A stretch of DNA of 64,000 bases from Periplaneta americana (Eukaryota; Arthropoda; Insecta; Blattodea; Blattidae), in contig NC_091119.1 of the NCBI RefSeq assembly GCF_040183065.1, forward strand, positions 64,590,392 through 64,654,391, in the 5' to 3' direction. Positions 22,253 through 33,009 of this stretch are shown piece after piece. The notes beneath the pieces were generated by a model. That model was not told where the DNA came from and searched no databases. It was given only the letters and a program-made list of their open reading frames with translations. How positions within the stretch are numbered: position 1 is the first letter of the stretch; each line of letters starts with the position of its first letter. The translations under genes and the position numbers were made by a program.

Positions 22253-22263
22253 AGTATAATTAT

Positions 22264-23346
22264 GCTATGGCTGGCAAGGCTCATCGAAAGATGAAGAAGT
22301 GGGAAGGGAGAGGAGAGAAGAGTGAAAGAAGGGTGATGCGTAAATCGAGTAAAAACGGAAATGACGTTACTACTTATCCCCCCCATCCCCTCCCCCCGCA
22401 AAAAAATTATTGCGCATTAACTGCATGTGAATTACCGGGAGTTGACTGTGTTTGGAATGTTTTGAAAACCATTCCTTCAGAAAATGTTGTCTTGAAAATT
22501 GATTTTTTCAGTGATATATTTCTCCCCTGAGAATGCTTTTGCATTTATCACTGAAATCTACTTGATCTGCTCAGTAAGGGTAGGTCGATGCACGTGGCTA
22601 ACAAGAAAGACAGGCTACAGCGCAAGGTCTCGCTCTTAGTCATAAACATGGGCAACATTGAACAAGTTCATATATAAAACACGTTTAACAGGAGTTTAAT
22701 ATAGCAATTCCTTTGTTTGTTTTTTTAGAACTTTGAACGTGTCACAATGGCAATGACTAGACCGATAATCATGTGACTCCGATTCACGCCATAACCTGTC
22801 TTTCTCGTTAGCCATGGCTGATGCACAATTGATGCCAAAGAACCCATTTGCCAACAATTGAAAACGTATTGTTGTTCTTAGTGTTATCAATCTGTCTCTG
22901 GTCAGGTATCACAGGTACCATATATTTCAACCAATGATAATGGGTTTTTTGGTTACATAGTTCACCATACTGATTGTAGAGGATTCCGGTAGGAAAAAAA
23001 AAGAGAATCTGTTAATTCAAAATATTACTGATACCTTCACTATGCATGTTATGTGCACAAATTAAAAATTTGTTCTAAATAAGCAAAGATGAGCTGAAAA
23101 GTTGGTGACTTGATAGTTGGTCTTTTACGAGTAGAAACCATTCAATCAACCATAAAATTGAAAGTGAATATATATAAACAGTCCCTGTAATTTGAGATGC
23201 CATCAAAAGTCAGAGAAATTAAATCTCAGAACATAATATATTGCAAAACTCTAAAAAAATCATCGTGAAAGCCTGGAATCTCGTATCAGTAATATATAAA
23301 GGAGTGGGGGTAGTGTGATTGTGTTGTGTTGTTGTGTTTGTTGCAG
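22264..23346. other. Kinesin-13 intron; short inverted repeat
   Basis: Mostly featureless. A block containing GGCTAACAAGAAAGACAGG at 22600 recurs inverted near 22790-22815 as a diverged copy. The sequence ends in a GT-rich tract and TTGTTGCAG, the acceptor for the final kinesin-13 exon. Confidence 0.5.
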
Positions 23347-23498
23347 CATACTCAAAGCAACTCGAGCTGATGCTTGCGGAAAGGATTGAAGTACTGAGTG
23401 ACCTGAAGCAGAAGGTTACGGCATTCAGAGCGCAGCTTGTTGCGGAAGAGCAAATCAGTCAAAAAATCAAGCGACCAGCACCTGCAAGGCACAATTAG
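23347..23498 (+). CDS. Kinesin-13 final coding exon
   Basis: It opens after TTGTTGCAG and, with the G from 15551, reads AYSKQLELMLAERIEVL, then DLKQKVTAFRAQLVAEEQ, ending KRPAPARHN and a TAG stop at 23496-23498. This corresponds to the C-terminal coiled coil of kinesin-13 (in KIF2 proteins a YATQLEAxLEQKI-type helix followed by a basic KRPR-type end), which contributes to dimerisation. The phase-1 junction restores the family sequence exactly across a 7.8-kb intron. I judge this strong evidence for a kinesin-13 gene. Confidence 0.94.
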
Positions 23499-24792
23499 CC
23501 GTTGTACACTTGTTACAAAGACAGCTATAAAATTCTTTTTAAACACATTTTGAATTGTTGCATGCTACTTTCTAATTCTCGTGATGCTATATTTTTGCCG
23601 TGGCCAAGAGTGAAATCCATTGCGCAAGTGGAGGAAAGTTGGCTTCAGTTCCAGAGCCAACTGTTGTGATCTTCTTTTTTTTTTTTTTGTGTTTTTAATT
23701 TTGTTCTTTCTGCAAGAATATCTCCACAAGAATTAATAAGACCTGCTTTGTGGTAATTTTTATTTCCCTCTCAAAGCGCAGGCGTGCATTTTTCCCACTG
23801 CAGGAGCATGCAATGCCCTCTCATTTCCAAAGATATCGGGCCTCTAGTGTCATGAGAGCTAACACTAGTTTGTCAGAATAATAGAATAATTATTATTAAA
23901 ATATGGTGGGAGTAACATTACACCTCGTTGTAAATATAAAAAATGCATGATAATGCTAGATACATAAAGTTGCAGTATGTTAATAATGGACATAATGCTG
24001 ATAACTACAGTAAGTTAATATTTATATCATCTTCTTCCCTCTCAGTACTTACTGCTTGATGCTGACCTTATTTTATGTTATCTTCATTGTGTGTGCGAGC
24101 GCGCGTATGTGTGGTGTGTGTGCCTTGAACTGATGGACGAATTAAATAGTTTGGTTCAAGTAATCATGGATTTGCCACGACACACATTATATCGTTACAG
24201 TAGCTATTTAAATTTCACTGTTTGATTAAATGATGAAAGTTAGAGATGTGCAGTGCACATGCCCCTGTGTTGTAACAGCACTGGAGCTTCAGACCAGTGA
24301 TTCTCGTAGTACGAAGATGGAAAACAGCATTGAAGTACTAATTCTCGTATAATTGAATGCTAACCTCACATATAGTGTGCTTGTAGAAGTGTCCCCCCTC
24401 TGAAATAGTGGACCTTGACACAGTTTTACATCCCTGCGCTGAGAGTCTCTGTTCTAGATCGCTCTGGATGCTGTATTGTAAAATGAAGCTGTTTGGTTTA
24501 CTGCCAAATTGTAAAGTGCTACAGTTACAGAAAAGGAGAAAAAGAATCAAATACTAAATGTACTATAACTGTGAAATAGGCAGAATTCTAGTCACTTGAG
24601 TGAGCAGTCAACTCAAGATTGTGCTTGGAAAACGAACTGTTTAATGTATAAAATACCAGTAATTTGACGTTTTTGTCTATTTCTCTTAGAAGGTGTATCG
24701 CCAATGTTTTCTAGTCACCATTTGCATAGAATAGAACGAAAATTGTAATTGACGTTCTTACAAAATTTAAGAACCCTTTGAACAAAAACTTT

Positions 24793-24942
24793 GACGTGTA
24801 GTCAGATATAAGATGTATTCTAATTTTATTCTGTTGATATTTCGGAAATTCAGAGAATCACAGTAGTGACGTGTAGTCTGGTAGAAGATGTATCATAATT
24901 TTATTCTGTTAATATTTCGGGAGTTCAGAGAATCACAGTAGT
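24793..24942 (+). repeat. Two-copy 75-bp tandem repeat
   Basis: Two adjacent copies of a unit starting GACGTGTAGTC and ending CAGAGAATCACAGTAGT, with several substitutions. It lies in the presumed kinesin-13 3' UTR. Confidence 0.9.
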
Positions 24943-25246
24943 GCATCTGCTGACAGTTTTATATACAATGAAAGTGCTGTCTATTTTCTTTAAAAAAAGT
25001 TCGGTCCACAGATTTCTTGTGCAGTGTGTAGTAAACATGTAAATTTGAGTCGGATATGATTAGGGCCACTTTTACTTGGCAGCATGGGTCTGGCACTCAG
25101 TTGATTTGTTTTGGATCTCAAAGAAGGATATAAATTTAATTCACGGAACTTCTGGTGTATAGCTGAACAAACAAATGCTGCGTATACAGTGTATTTTTCT
25201 GGGCAACAATTCCTCGTGCTGACTGACTTGCACTGTGTCTAGGTCA

Positions 25247-25300
25247 TGTGTGTTTGTGAGTGTATGTGTGTATGTATGTGTGTGAGAGAGAGAGAGAGAT
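25247..25300 (+). repeat. GT/GA microsatellite
   Basis: TGTG-rich sequence followed by about seven GA units. Confidence 0.85.
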
Positions 25301-25796
25301 ATAGGAGTCAGTGCCACCAAACGGCTGGCCGTGACTGCAAGATGGGGAGAAGATGTGATGCAAAGACATTAAGTTAGATCGCGCTGTGTGATGCTCTGTA
25401 TCAGAGCTGACACCACTTTTATATTGTTTCCTGCCTCTACACTGATGAATCTCTTTGTTTAACAATGAATATTTTTAATTGTTCTGCTGATGTCCTTATA
25501 TCACATGTAAGCACAATAATAAATTGTACTTTTGCCCAACTTCAGTTGTTTCATTTCTCTTGTAACAACTGTATTCCTGCACTCCCACCTTTCCATTGAG
25601 CCATGATCCTGAGCAGGGATGAGTGGGTAAGTCCTGAAGTTTACTTATTGACATTATATATATAAATCATGCTTACAGCACTATTGGCATTTTTCTCAAA
25701 CCGAATGTTAGATGTATTTTAGCTATAGTACTACAAAGTATTAATAAATAATAATATAGCATTCTTTCATTACCTAAATCCCAGATCACATACAGA

Positions 25797-26030
25797 TTGC
25801 TCGTTCCTTTGTTAAAATCGTTTGCACTTCGAAGAGAACAACCGCCAGGATCGCCACCAGTCTGCCGTAAATGAACACGAGATGGCAGTACAGTCGCTAA
25901 TGCAATTCAAATGGAAGTTATGATGTGACTCCTTATGTAACAACTAGATGGCAGCATAGTAAACTTGACAAAAGTTGTTAACTTCAAAACCTATAACGCG
26001 GAGCAATGTGGGTATATATGATCTAGGCCT
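25797..26030 (+). repeat. Dispersed repeat, second copy inside piggyBac at 41868-42112
   Basis: Shared blocks in opposite orientation include AACAACCGCCAGGA, ACGAGATGGCAGTACAG and ACTTGACAAAAGTTGTTAAC. No coding potential. It may be an end of a related piggyBac-type element or an independent MITE. Confidence 0.7.
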
Positions 26031-26149
26031 AGATGTAAGCTGACGAACACCTGTGACAGTAGCTGTAGAAATATGTATTATTTAAAAGTTAAGTCTATTA
26101 TTTTTTCTTGTTTTGTGAACTTGATTGATTTATTCATTCATTCAGTGTT

Positions 26150-26690
26150 CTGTCCATGGGTAGGTCTTTCACTGCAAACCCAGCTTTATCCAGTCTTTCC
26201 TATTTTCTGCCTTCCTCTTTGTCTCCTCATATGATCCTTATATCTTAATGTCGTGTATCATCTGATATCTTTTTCTGACCTTAACTCTTCTCCCGTTCAC
26301 CATTCCTTCCAGTGCATCCTTCAGTAGGCAGTTTATTCTCAGCCAGTGACCCAACCAATTACTTTTTCTCTTTCGGATTAGTTTCAGCATCATTCTTTCT
26401 TCACCCATTCTTTCCAACACAGCTTCATTTCTTATTCTGTCTGTCCACTTCACATGTTCCATTCTTCTCCATATCCATATTTCAAATGCCTCTATTCACT
26501 TCGTTGTAATGTCCATGTTTCTGCCCCATACAAAGCACTTCACTAGTCTCTTCATTAGTTCTTTTTCCAGAGGTCCACAGAAGATGCTACTTTTTTAGTT
26601 AAAAGCTTCCTTGGCCATTGCTATCCTCCTTTTGACTTCCAGACAGCAGCTCATGATATTGCTTATAGTACACCCCACTCGTTGTGCCAT
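26150..26690 (-). pseudogene. LINE reverse transcriptase C-terminal fragment
   Basis: On the minus strand, translation from about 26690 gives RRIAMAKEAFN and, after stops, the clean block 26238-26462 with MEHVKWTDRIRNEAVLERMG, RKRKSNWLGHWLRINCLLKD and ALEGMVNGRR. The WLGHWLR followed by GRR pattern marks the region C-terminal to the reverse transcriptase in non-LTR retrotransposons abundant in cockroach and termite genomes. It is 5'-truncated with several stops. Confidence 0.78.
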
Positions 26691-26929
26691 TTTTTAAATA
26701 AATATATATCAGCATGTTCCATTACATTGGAGTGATATTACATGCTTCACATAAAATATTAGAATTGGTTACATAATTTATGACATGGGACTTCACAACA
26801 TATTTACAATTTTGATTAAGATCTTGCAATTCTTATAGATTAAGTTGTTGTCTAATTAGACTTCTTTATTTTAGGTTACAATCATTGTTAGTATTATTTC
26901 TAATTTTGATTATTATTATATTTTGCCAA

Positions 26930-27430
26930 ATTGTATAGATTTTACAAATTTTTTAAGCTTTTTAGGTATGTTTTTGTGAATTGATCAAATGGTGGAGGCC
27001 AAGTTTGACCTGTGCATATTATATTAGCTCGTAGAATTCTTCTTTCATTTTCCAGTTGGGCACATCTTAGTGTTATATAGTTGACTGTCTGTTCTTGTAG
27101 TCTGCAAGGGCACGTTGGTGTTGGAATAATCTTGAACCTGTGAAGGTACGATCTTGTGAAGCCATGACCTGTCACAATAGAAGTAAATTCGGCTCTGATA
27201 GGTAATTTTATCTTCAACCTGTCTTTAACTGATGGGGAAAAATGATTTCGTTATTGAGCCTTTAGTTGAGATAGTCCACTGTTCTTGCCATTTTTTTAAG
27301 CTCTTTTCTTTCTCTTCTATTAATATTATATCTCTTGGTATTTTATTATAAGCTACTTCCCATTCATCTTCTGTGGTGGCTTATTTAGCAAGACGGTCAG
27401 TCATTTCATTTCTCAGTATTCTGACATGGG
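26930..27430 (-). pseudogene. LINE RNase H / C-terminal fragment
   Basis: Minus-strand translation from 27430 begins WVKAHVRILRNEMTDRLAK (the end of an RNase H domain), a stop, then EDEWEVAYNKIPRDIILIEE and WQEQWTIS. After a frameshift comes 26942-27217 with RAEFTSIVTGHGFTRSYLHR and the C-x-C zinc motif PTPTCPCRLQEQTVNYI. Domain order and motifs are those of I/R1/Jockey-type LINEs with an RNase H domain. Broken by at least one stop and one frameshift. Confidence 0.78.
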
Positions 27431-27439
27431 CCTTCACCC

Positions 27440-27825
27440 ACCTAAAGAGCATGGTCTATTGCTGTCTCTCAAGTAACTCATCTTGTCATGTTTGCACTTT
27501 TTCTTGGGAAAGATAAATGCAGTAGCGTCCTGTTGCTTTCCACACACCACTCCCAGGGGGCCCCAGCGTGGTGGTGAGAAGAATGGATTTGACTGATTAA
27601 GCCCTCCAGACTTCACCGAAATTCACCGCAAGGGTTAAATATCAGTTCTATCAGGGTTTTTTTACCTGATCAGAGACTGGGAAATCCCAATTAGCCTTTG
27701 CCCCCCCTCCCCCACTTGTTGATTAAATCTTCATAAAATGTGAGAAATTGTATCAATGTATGTAGTAGTCTCTTTTGAGTGGATACAAATGCTGAACCTG
27801 TAAGACCTTGACTTTGTATTGGTCA
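27440..27825. other. Unclassified repeat-like sequence
   Basis: GC content rises around 27520-27620 (CAGGGGGCCCCAGCGTGGTG), in the manner of a dispersed repeat, but I cannot assign it. No gene seen. Confidence 0.3.
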
Positions 27826-28752
27826 TAGGCTGTCCAGATTTTTTATGGTGCAGCAGGAAACATCAGCAATTTCAAGAAAAACCACAAACACTTACCTAGT
27901 CACTCTCCATTGAAATGGTGCATAAAATATAATGATATAATGATAGTACTTCGCACACTAAATTTGTAGAGTATCTTAACTGTTTTAATTAAATGCATAT
28001 ACATAATTATAGTCACTAAGAATTCAATTTCAGTTCTGACGTGTGCATGGAAGTCTTTCACATAATATTGTACACACTGAACTCTTAACATACACATTTT
28101 ACAAGTACCTGTCTGAAGAATGTATCTTTTTAAGGATCTGTTCATTCCCATAACAGCTTCACTCTAAGTTCTTCACATGAGAAATGAAAGTTTTTCACTT
28201 GTAACAAAGCTTTAACTGTTTCAACTTTCATTCTTGAATTTTCATCAGTCCAGATTGAGTTCATTGTGGAGAAATCTTTCAAATGATGAATGACTGACTG
28301 AAAGACACATGATTAATGACACTATTTTGAGAAGATTTTCAAATGGAATTGTTTTTAAATGTTGAAAAAAAAAACATACCACTTTTCACCTGTTGGTGTG
28401 GTTTGTCACAATTTTTCAACTAAAAAAATTGACACTGTAGCAGTTCTAAAACTTCCGTGCACTAATGAAGACAAAGATGCTATGTTCTTCTCAAAGAGTG
28501 CAGAGTATCTCATACTGTGCTTGTTGGTTCTTCTGTCTCGTACTGAGAACCGTTCAGAAATGTGCATGAATTGCAGCAGTTCCATCATGATACTGAAATA
28601 TTTTACGTGTAAAATGTTACTGAAACAAAATCAAAACTTCTGGAGACAAAATTAATTTCTGGGGACAAAAACAGGGACATTTGTTCCCAGGGGACAGCAA
28701 CTCAAAACCGGGGACTGTCCCTGGAAATCGGGGACATCTGGTCAGCCTAGAT
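27826..28752. mobile_element. hAT-like non-autonomous element
   Basis: The ends TAGGCTGTCCAGAT and, read inward from the right, TAGGCTGACCAGAT match. TTGGTCA lies next to both ends (27819-27825 and 28754-28760), a plausible but slightly offset TSD. The right end has repeated GGGGACA motifs. The 98-codon open frame at 28359-28655 has no recognisable domain. Confidence 0.5.
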
Positions 28753-28759
28753 TTGGTCA

Positions 28760-29160
28760 TTGATATGTTTTTATTCTTCTAAGTGCAGAGAATGTTTGCT
28801 CTGTAGAAGTTATGGTGCTGTGAATAGAAACAATAAGTAATCCAAGCTTGCAGACTTCTGGTAATGCTTCTTTTTCTTGTGTGTATTAACTAGATGGTAC
28901 AGATATTTTCCATGAAATTCATTATAAGAGTAGAGGACAGTGAGTTTGTTAGCCTGATAAAATTTAGCGTGTCTGAGTTTATTTCTTTGAACATGTTAAA
29001 TAGTAGCAGGAAAGCTCACCCTATATTCCCTATATTCCAACAAAGTCACAAAGTTCTAGTTGTGCATAAAACTAAAGCTTTCATCAATTTGAAAAACTAT
29101 TGTATCAATTATCTTATTGGAAAGGGCTTTTCTTGGAACTTCAGGGTTTTGTTCTGTGCG
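28760..29160. other. Intergenic, nothing recognised
   Basis: Open frames here (for example 28894-29265) show no motif and I do not call them genes. Confidence 0.4.
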
Positions 29161-29164
29161 ATGA

Positions 29165-29320
29165 TGTTTACGTGGAGTTCTTCTTCTTCTTCCCTTCAAG
29201 TATTAGGCCATATGGCGTATTACGATCTCTCAGTTGAATTTTCAGTCCAGCACTTCTTTGGATGACCGAGAGATCCCTTCCTGTTTGGACGATAGATTTT
29301 GGATATGTCTTTTGTTTCTG
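29165..29320 (-). pseudogene. LINE 3' end with GAA-rich tail
   Basis: Minus strand: DISKIYRPNRKGSLGHPKKC followed by WTENSTER, the usual C-terminal G-x-P-K-K-x-W motif of LINE ORF2, ending in a GAAGAAGAAGAA tail. Short simple-repeat tails are common in some LINE clades. Confidence 0.6.
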
Positions 29321-29529
29321 TAATTTTTTCACAGCTATACTGTACTGTATTTGGACTGAAAAGTATGTCAATGTAACTGAATATCTTACTGCAAGTAATT
29401 AATAACGGTGATGTTTCAAAACTAGTAAGGAAGTTGTGTAAGGGATTGAGATGGGTTGCAAGATGATTTACAAAATAAGTCAAAAAGTTTCTTATTAACA
29501 TTTATTTTGTATTTAGGAACATAAACAAT

Positions 29530-30240
29530 CAATCAATTTAGGGCATTTCAAAACCTAAGAGGTTTTTAGCCTCATTCACGATATATCGCCATTTGTCTCT
29601 GTTCTCTGCATCTTCTTGTTGTCCTCCCACTGTAGAAAGATTATCATATACTTGGTCCTGCCAACGGAGACAAGGCCTACCAAGAAGTCTTGTACATCTT
29701 GGAGAATAGTTGAAAGCTTTTCGTAGAAGAGAGTCTTCATCACGCCGTAGAACATGTCCAAGCCAATGTAGTCTTCGACTTTTTATTAAGGCTATTATGT
29801 CTGGATCTTTATAAATATCCCTTAGTTCCTTGTTCAAAATTCTCCATGTCTTATTTTCTTGAATGAGACAAAAAAAACTTCCTCAAGGTTTTTTTCTCGA
29901 AAGTAAAAATGTTTTTTTTTTTTTTTAATCCAAGTTTCACAGCAATATAGGAAAGTTGGTAGGATTATAGTTTTAGAGCATCTTAATTTTGATAATCGAG
30001 AAAGGAGTTTGGAACTACGCAATTTATGAAGGGGGTAATAACACTTACTTGCCGTAACGAGTCTATGTTTAATTTATTTTCCAAATAAGTCTGTTTCATT
30101 AATTATACTTCCTAAGTATTTAAATTCAGTAACTTTTTGAAACTCCCAATCATCTACTATAAGTGACCCTCTATTATTTGAGGTACGTGATATATATTCA
30201 TGTATTTAGTTTTGTCAGAATTAATTTTTAATCCTGTTAA
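29530..30240 (-). pseudogene. LINE reverse transcriptase C-terminal fragment
   Basis: Minus strand, from about 30215: INSDKTKYMN, EFQKVTEFKYLGSIINE, KLRCSKTIILPTFLYCCETW, then a poly(A)-like expansion (a lysine run), and 29538-29837 with MNKELRDIYKDPDIIALIKS, RRLHWLGHVLRRDED and GRPCLRWQDQVYDNL. The YLG...LYGCETW...WxGHV...GRP series marks the thumb and C-terminal region of non-LTR reverse transcriptases. A frameshift and stops interrupt it. Confidence 0.82.
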
Positions 30241-30352
30241 CATAAACAATATTAATTTATTGGTTTGACCCAATATTTTGGGTTTGTCTTGCTACACAGA
30301 ATAGCTCACAATAAAATTTAAAATGAAAAATGTTTCAGTAATTATAAAGTAA

Positions 30353-30691
30353 CCTCTGCGATGGCTGAATGGTCAGACCTTCAGACTGTGACACTTGTGG
30401 CAGACAAGATCGCAGTTGGGGGTTTTTCCCGGGGTTCTCCTGATTTTCCCCAAATTAGACATTTGCATCATTTTGTTATTTTGTAGCATTCCCCGAACAC
30501 CACCAGGCAATGCATGGTGGGTGCTGGCCTAGGGATGAGTTGGGTTGCCTGCTCGAAACCTGGATACACAGAGAATCTTAGTGTGGTGAGCTGGTGTGGG
30601 TTTGGGAATGCGTCACCAGAGGGTCAGCGCCGTAGATCTTAACAGGTCGCAGTGCTGGGCCACAGTGCCCCCTCAGTTAAATTCAATTCCG
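30353..30691 (+). mobile_element. tRNA-derived SINE with 11-bp TSD
   Basis: The head GCGATGGCTGAATGGTCAGA is tRNA-like (A box). The body GGGTTTTTCCCGGGGTTCTCC resembles the SINE body at 8792. TTATAAAGTAA is present immediately before (30342-30352) and after (30692-30702). The B box is decayed, so it is an old copy. Confidence 0.85.
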
Positions 30692-31789
30692 TTATAAAGT
30701 AAAAATAATGCGATTAATATGCCTGTTTTTAGAAAGTACAGTGCGATCAAGAAGTCTCTCTGCAGTGCTCTTGTAGCCGAGAATTCAAGTGGCAGCACTG
30801 GCCGCTAAGCATATGATGAACTGGAGGTGTGAGGTTGTCAAACCGAGGGGAGTGCCAACTTTCTACTAGAATTAATGGAGCTGCGGAGGGACTATCCGAT
30901 TGCATTGTAGCTTCTCAAATCTGGACTCAGCATTCCATACGTACACAGTGATATTTTAAAGTTCAAGGAAATGTCTCACATTTATTTTGATTATGAACAT
31001 AGACGAAAAACTCATTTTGCATAAATACAAGGTTGCAAATATTTAAAAATTTAAGAAACGTGTAATTTTGCAAGCTCGAGGTATTCTTGCATTCTTTTGA
31101 TCCAAAATTGGTCTACGCTCTGCGAAAAAAGTGTAATTAAACATTCCATTTCTAGGTACATATTTCGCTGGCTCAGAACGAGACTGTTACAACTCACAAA
31201 ATTCACTTTTTGAGTTATTACCATCATTTGAACACTTGAATTGAGATCTATGCTATGTGAAAGTGTGACACCTCTAAAAATTTCCTAGTGGGACATAAAT
31301 GCACATATAACAGTTTTAAAATTATGCTATTTAGTCTTTTTTTTTTCAATTTGAAAGTGTTTTCCATTCTCAACTGCAAACATTGCTGCTGAAAGCAATG
31401 TTCCATTTTGACTTGTAACACTTTCACATTGAAAATATCCATTCTTCGAGCTTAAATTTGGCACATCTGATAATAAGTTCATACAATAATGATAGCATAA
31501 TGTTCACTGCATTGTTTAAAAACAATGTTATTATTAATTTTGTCTTTACCATCGACGTAGTATTGAAACATTAATCATCGTGAATGTTCTTATACATCAA
31601 TATTTAATTCACATAATATTTCATTTTATATCCCTAAGAAAGATCAATGTTGTGTATATACTGCATGTAAGAATAATACAGAAACAGAGAAATTAACTAC
31701 AAGAAAGTTATAATAGACATATAAAAGAAGAAGCAACATCAAGGGCTGCAAAGACTAAAGATATTGAATCAGAAAACAGGATACAAGCA

Positions 31790-32335
31790 AAGTTGTGTGC
31801 TGTTTTGATCTTCAGGCAGTTCTTCCTTCACCTTGTGATGAGTGTTCCTCTTAATATTATAAAAGAAAACTGTCCTGTTACCATCTCACAATATGACATC
31901 GCAAACAGCCAGGGCCATTATTATTTTTGGCATGAGGGCTTGGTCAAAAGAGGTTCAAATGAGATTCACACATGCCTCTACAATTTCTTATTTCTTTGCC
32001 CAACACAGTAACAAACCAGGTAATTACGTTTTCAGACAATTATGTTGGGCAAAACAAGAATAAATTCATTGCCTCATTACTGCATAATTAACCTGTGTTA
32101 ATGTCATAACACAGAAATTTTGGGCATCACAAGTCATACCTAAAATGAGAATGACTGTATGCATTCTACTATTGAACGAGGGGGAAAAAGGAGTTCTTAA
32201 AGAAGGACCTATATTACTGCCAGCGCAATGGGTACCAGTACTGAAATTGCCCAAGAAAAAAGGCAGTATATACAAAGTCAATGAACTAGATACACCAGAT
32301 CATGGAGGTCAGAAAACAGAATCCTTTCGCCATCT
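31790..32335 (+). pseudogene. Transposase-like pseudogene (QNxN / HTQMExDSxHS family)
   Basis: Pieced together across frameshifts: an N-terminal YYK-type block near 31850, then IANSQGHYYFWHEGLVKRGS and NEIHTCLYNFL (31880-31995). A region whose DNA would encode GQNKNKFIASL in the right frame lies around 32043-32080, then an H/S-TQ-M-E-DS-HS block near 32140, and KKGSIYKVNEL (32257-32290). The same ordered motifs occur at 61680-62053. Conserved Asp and Glu positions suggest an RNase H-fold nuclease, which is inference. Stops and frameshifts make it dead. Confidence 0.55.
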
Positions 32336-32564
32336 TCTATAAGCACTCCTGTGAACAAGATGATTTCGAAAAAATAAGTAGTCAGCAAATACGGAAGCAC
32401 AAGTCTTCTCTAGCAATACCAAAGCCAGTATTTTCTTCGCCTCCAGGGATAGATGTGGGGGGAAAATTTGCTTGATCTGTGTAAAAGTTTGAAAGTTTCC
32501 AATGGTGTTGAAGAAAATAATGCTACATTTGAATAACAACCAAACATGTTTTTTTCTCACTACA

Positions 32565-32645
32565 TGTTGATGTTTGGTTGACTGTCCGAAGACAGGTTTG
32601 AACCTCATAGGCCTAAGTCACACCAATAAGGCATCACTCATGAGG
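32565..32645 (+). repeat. Short dispersed module (copies near 38070 and 51920)
   Basis: The block TGTCCGAAGACAGGTTTGAA followed by CCTCATAGG and CACCAATAAGGCATCACTCA recurs at 51915-51985 and, inverted and diverged, near 38055-38105. It is a conserved piece shared by unrelated element bodies. Confidence 0.7.
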
Positions 32646-33009
32646 CAGCTAGGCTACACGATGCAGTTTATTTCTTTTATTGTTGTAGTCATCCAAGTGT
32701 CTACCAATATCATTTTGTGTTTCTAAATCTACATTTTGCATATTTTTCCATTGTATTATCTAAATTTATTACACAGTGATGTAAGGAAAAACCTGTTGCA
32801 AGTAATAATATATTATGGAATACAGTTATATCTGAAACGACAAAATTAATATTTTAATAAACTTCTATAACAATAATGATTATACATACCAATTTTCATT
32901 GTTGTGTCATGATTCTCTGATTTACCATCTACAATGGAAAACTTTAAATGGCTCTACTGAAAAATCTCTATTTTTGAGTTGTAACAGTCTCGTTCTGAGC
33001 CATCGATTT

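Larger units (their letters stand above)
23499..25540 (+). other. Probable kinesin-13 3' untranslated region
   Basis: About 2 kb with no further exon or recognisable transposon after the stop. An AATAAA at 25518-25523 is followed by a T-rich stretch and could be the main poly(A) signal. The region includes a 75-bp tandem repeat and a GT/GA microsatellite. Its extent is inferred and would need cDNA support. Confidence 0.5.
31169..33002 (+). mobile_element. 1.83-kb transposon with an unusual transposase-like gene
   Basis: The ends are nearly exact inverted copies: TGGCTCAGAACGAGACTGTT then ACAACTCA at 31169-31196, and the reverse complement at 32975-33002. Outside these, TATTTCGC and (inverted) TAAATCGA agree partly, so the true end may lie a few bases further out. 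No TSD is certain. The interior carries a decayed gene of the same family as the one at 61680-62053. Confidence 0.75.
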
